Made by a program: the position numbers and the translations under genes. A stretch of 6,781 nt of DNA from Afipia sp. (GTDB lineage Bacteria; Pseudomonadota; Alphaproteobacteria; Rhizobiales; Xanthobacteraceae): NCBI GenBank assembly GCA_020056155.1, contig JAGVII010000813.1:1-6781 (forward strand), in the 5' to 3' direction. The notes under the pieces were generated by a model. It saw nothing but the letters and a program-made list of their open reading frames with translations, did no database searches and was not told the DNA's origin. Below are positions 5,261-6,781 of this stretch, piece by piece. Numbering within the stretch: position 1 is the first letter of the stretch; the number at the start of each line of letters is the position of its first letter.

Positions 5261-6781
5261 TCAAATGGTGACCTGCGTACCGACTTCCACCACCCGCCCT
5301 GTCGGAATCTGGAAGTAGTCGGTGGCGTCGTTCGCCGACCGGCTCAAGGCGATGAACAGATGGTCCTGCCACTGTGGCATACCGGATTGCGCCGCGGGCT
5401 TCAGCGAGCGCCGCGACACGAAGAACGACGTCGACATGATGTCGAACTGCCAGCCGAGCTTGCGGGCAACTGCCAACGCCTTTGGCACGTTCGGCGATTC
5501 CATGAAGCCAAAGGACAGTCGAACGGTCGAGAATTTATCGCTGATATTCTCCATCCGCACGCGATCCGCCAGATCGACACGCGGCGTCTCCGCTGTGTGG
5601 ATGGTCAGGATCACATTGTGTTCGTGGAGAACCTTGTTGTGCTTTAAATTATGCAGCAATGCAGTCGGCACATACTCGGGATCGCTGGTCAGAAACACCG
5701 CGGTACCCTTGACGATATGCTGCGGGCGTTTTTCCAGACTCTTGATGAGATCGAGCAGCGGCACCTCTGTGCGCCGGGTCTTGTTGGTCAGGATCGCTGC
5801 GCCGCGGCGCCATGTCCAGATCAGACCGGCCATCAAGACTCCGAATAGCACCGGCACCCATGCGCCCTGCAACAGCTTCAGAAGGTTGGCGGCCAGGAAT
5901 GTCAGATCGACGACCACCAGCGGCACGATCAACGCAGCCGCCGTCGCGGCTCGCCAGTTCCAGACCTTCCAGATCACGACGAAGCACATGATGCCGTCGC
6001 ACACCATCGTTGTGGACACCGCGATCCCGTACGCCGACGCGAGATTACTTGAGGTGCGGAACAACCCGACCAGCAGCAGGACACCGATCAACAGCATGAT
6101 GTTGACCCGCGGCAGATATATCTGTCCCGCATGGGTCTCCGATGTGTAGCGAACCTCGAACCGCGGCAACAGGCCGAGTTGAATCGCCTGCCGCACAAGC
6201 GAAAACGCACCGGTGATGACAGCCTGACTCGCGATCACGGTAGCCGCCGTCGCAAGACAGATCAACGGCACCAGGACCGTTTCCGGCACCATGCGATAAA
6301 ATGGGTTCTCGATTGTTTCCGGATGGGCCAGAACCAAAGCGCCCTGACCGAAATAGTTCAGCAGCAGACATGGAAGCACGAAATAGAACCATGCCGCCTG
6401 AATCGGCTTGCGGCCAAAGTGCCCGAGGTCGGCGTACAGCGCCTCGCCACCGGTCACCGCCAGAAACACCGCGCCAAGAATCACGAGTCCGATCACGCCG
6501 TGCGTCAGCAGGAACTGGACGGCAAACACCGGATTGATCGCGTGCACAATGCCGGGATCGTCGCTGATGTGCATCAGCCCCATGACGCCCAGCGTCAAAA
6601 ACCAGATGATCATCACCGGGCCGAAGGCGTTGGCGACCATCGCAGTTCCCCTGCTCTGCACGGAGAACAGGCAGATCAGGATGACGATCGCGACCGGAAC
6701 CACATAGTGTTCGAGCGCGGGCGCTGCGATCTTCAAACCTTCGACCGCGGAGAGCACGGAAATAGCCGGCGTGATCATCGC
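5261..6781 (-). CDS. kup: Kup-type potassium uptake transporter, N-terminus cut by window edge
   Basis: These are about 506 codons of a KUP/HAK/KT family low-affinity K+/H+ symporter of the inner membrane. The frame is open at the right edge. The methionine at 6778 is internal: it lies in the (G-D-x)[14 protein letters not shown] motif near the second membrane segment, so about 120-130 residues are missing compared with the usual ~630. Counting from that methionine, landmarks are [19 protein letters not shown] (108-126), NYFGQGA (141-147), [14 protein letters not shown] (184-197), GQIYLPRVN (218-226) and [10 protein letters not shown] (249-258). About nine hydrophobic segments lie between 25 and 325 (roughly 25-42, 49-69, 92-110, 128-150, 165-188, 223-240, 247-270, 278-300, 305-325). 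A soluble C-terminal domain (about 326-505) with the [17 protein letters not shown] signature follows and is complete. Kup feeds cytoplasmic K+ under low-K+ or acidic conditions. It is probably transcribed separately from the rhodanese unit, though in the same direction. Confidence 0.95.
   Translation of the reverse strand, partial: AMITPAISVLSAVEGLKIAAPALEHYVVPVAIVILICLFSVQSRGTAMVANAFGPVMIIWFLTLGVMGLMHISDDPGIVHAINPVFAVQFLLTHGVIGLVILGAVFLAVTGGEALYADLGHFGRKPIQAAWFYFVLPCLLLNYFGQGALVLAHPETIENPFYRMVPETVLVPLICLATAATVIASQAVITGAFSLVRQAIQLGLLPRFEVRYTSETHAGQIYLPRVNIMLLIGVLLLVGLFRTSSNLASAYGIAVSTTMVCDGIMCFVVIWKVWNWRAATAAALIVPLVVVDLTFLAANLLKLLQGAWVPVLFGVLMAGLIWTWRRGAAILTNKTRRTEVPLLDLIKSLEKRPQHIVKGTAVFLTSDPEYVPTALLHNLKHNKVLHEHNVILTIHTAETPRVDLADRVRMENISDKFSTVRLSFGFMESPNVPKALAVARKLGWQFDIMSTSFFVSRRSLKPAAQSGMPQWQDHLFIALSRSANDATDYFQIPTGRVVEVGTQVTI

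Noticed and set aside
5112..5372. Minus-strand open frame of 86 codons bridging the kup end and the rhodanese start
   Set aside because: It overlaps both real genes out of frame, shows no family features, and its gap portion is better explained by the inverted repeat.
5322..6149. Plus-strand open frame of 275 codons opposite kup
   Set aside because: It is Arg/Ser/Thr-rich with no motifs, and the opposite strand encodes an intact membrane transporter.

Overview
The window looks like chromosomal DNA from an alphaproteobacterium of the order Hyphomicrobiales, most likely the Bradyrhizobium / Rhodopseudomonas / Afipia group. The reasons are the GC-rich coding sequence with GC-ending codons and, above all, a ketosynthase - MDR dehydrogenase - acyltransferase gene series. 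That series matches the 3' half of the acpXL-fabZ-fabF2-fabF1-adh2-lpxXL cluster, which makes and attaches the very-long-chain (27-hydroxyoctacosanoic type) fatty acid of rhizobial lipid A. The genus assignment is inference; no rRNA or other marker gene is present.

Layout. Positions 1-2512 (+ strand) carry the end of a FabF-type ketosynthase (cut by the left edge), an MDR-family dehydrogenase, and an LpxXL/HtrB-type lipid A acyltransferase whose start codon overlaps the dehydrogenase stop codon by one base. The 96-base gap between the first two genes can form two mutually exclusive GC-rich hairpins. Positions 2513-5125 (- strand) form a compact three-gene unit. Read in its own direction it encodes a small single-domain rhodanese, a fold-type I aminotransferase of the kynurenine/methionine transaminase group, and a PotF-like periplasmic polyamine-binding protein. 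The last gene ends exactly where lpxXL ends, so the two operons converge with no spacer. Positions 5126-5260 are a short gap with a strong inverted repeat just upstream of the rhodanese ribosome binding site. Positions 5261-6781 (- strand) hold most of a Kup-type potassium transporter whose N-terminus lies beyond the right edge.

How the genes work together. The + strand genes should act in one envelope pathway: chain elongation on a dedicated acyl carrier protein, a redox step, then transfer to lipid A at the inner membrane. The - strand rhodanese-aminotransferase-binding protein unit is co-directional and tightly spaced, but its joint purpose is not evident. A link between amine or sulfur amino acid uptake and metabolism is only a guess. 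Kup is probably a separate transcription unit.

I found no mobile element, CRISPR array, RNA gene or toxin-like cargo. This is an ordinary core-genome region. The points most worth checking are the possible enoyl-reductase role of the dehydrogenase, the altered ligand pocket of the orphan binding protein, and the two intergenic hairpin regions.
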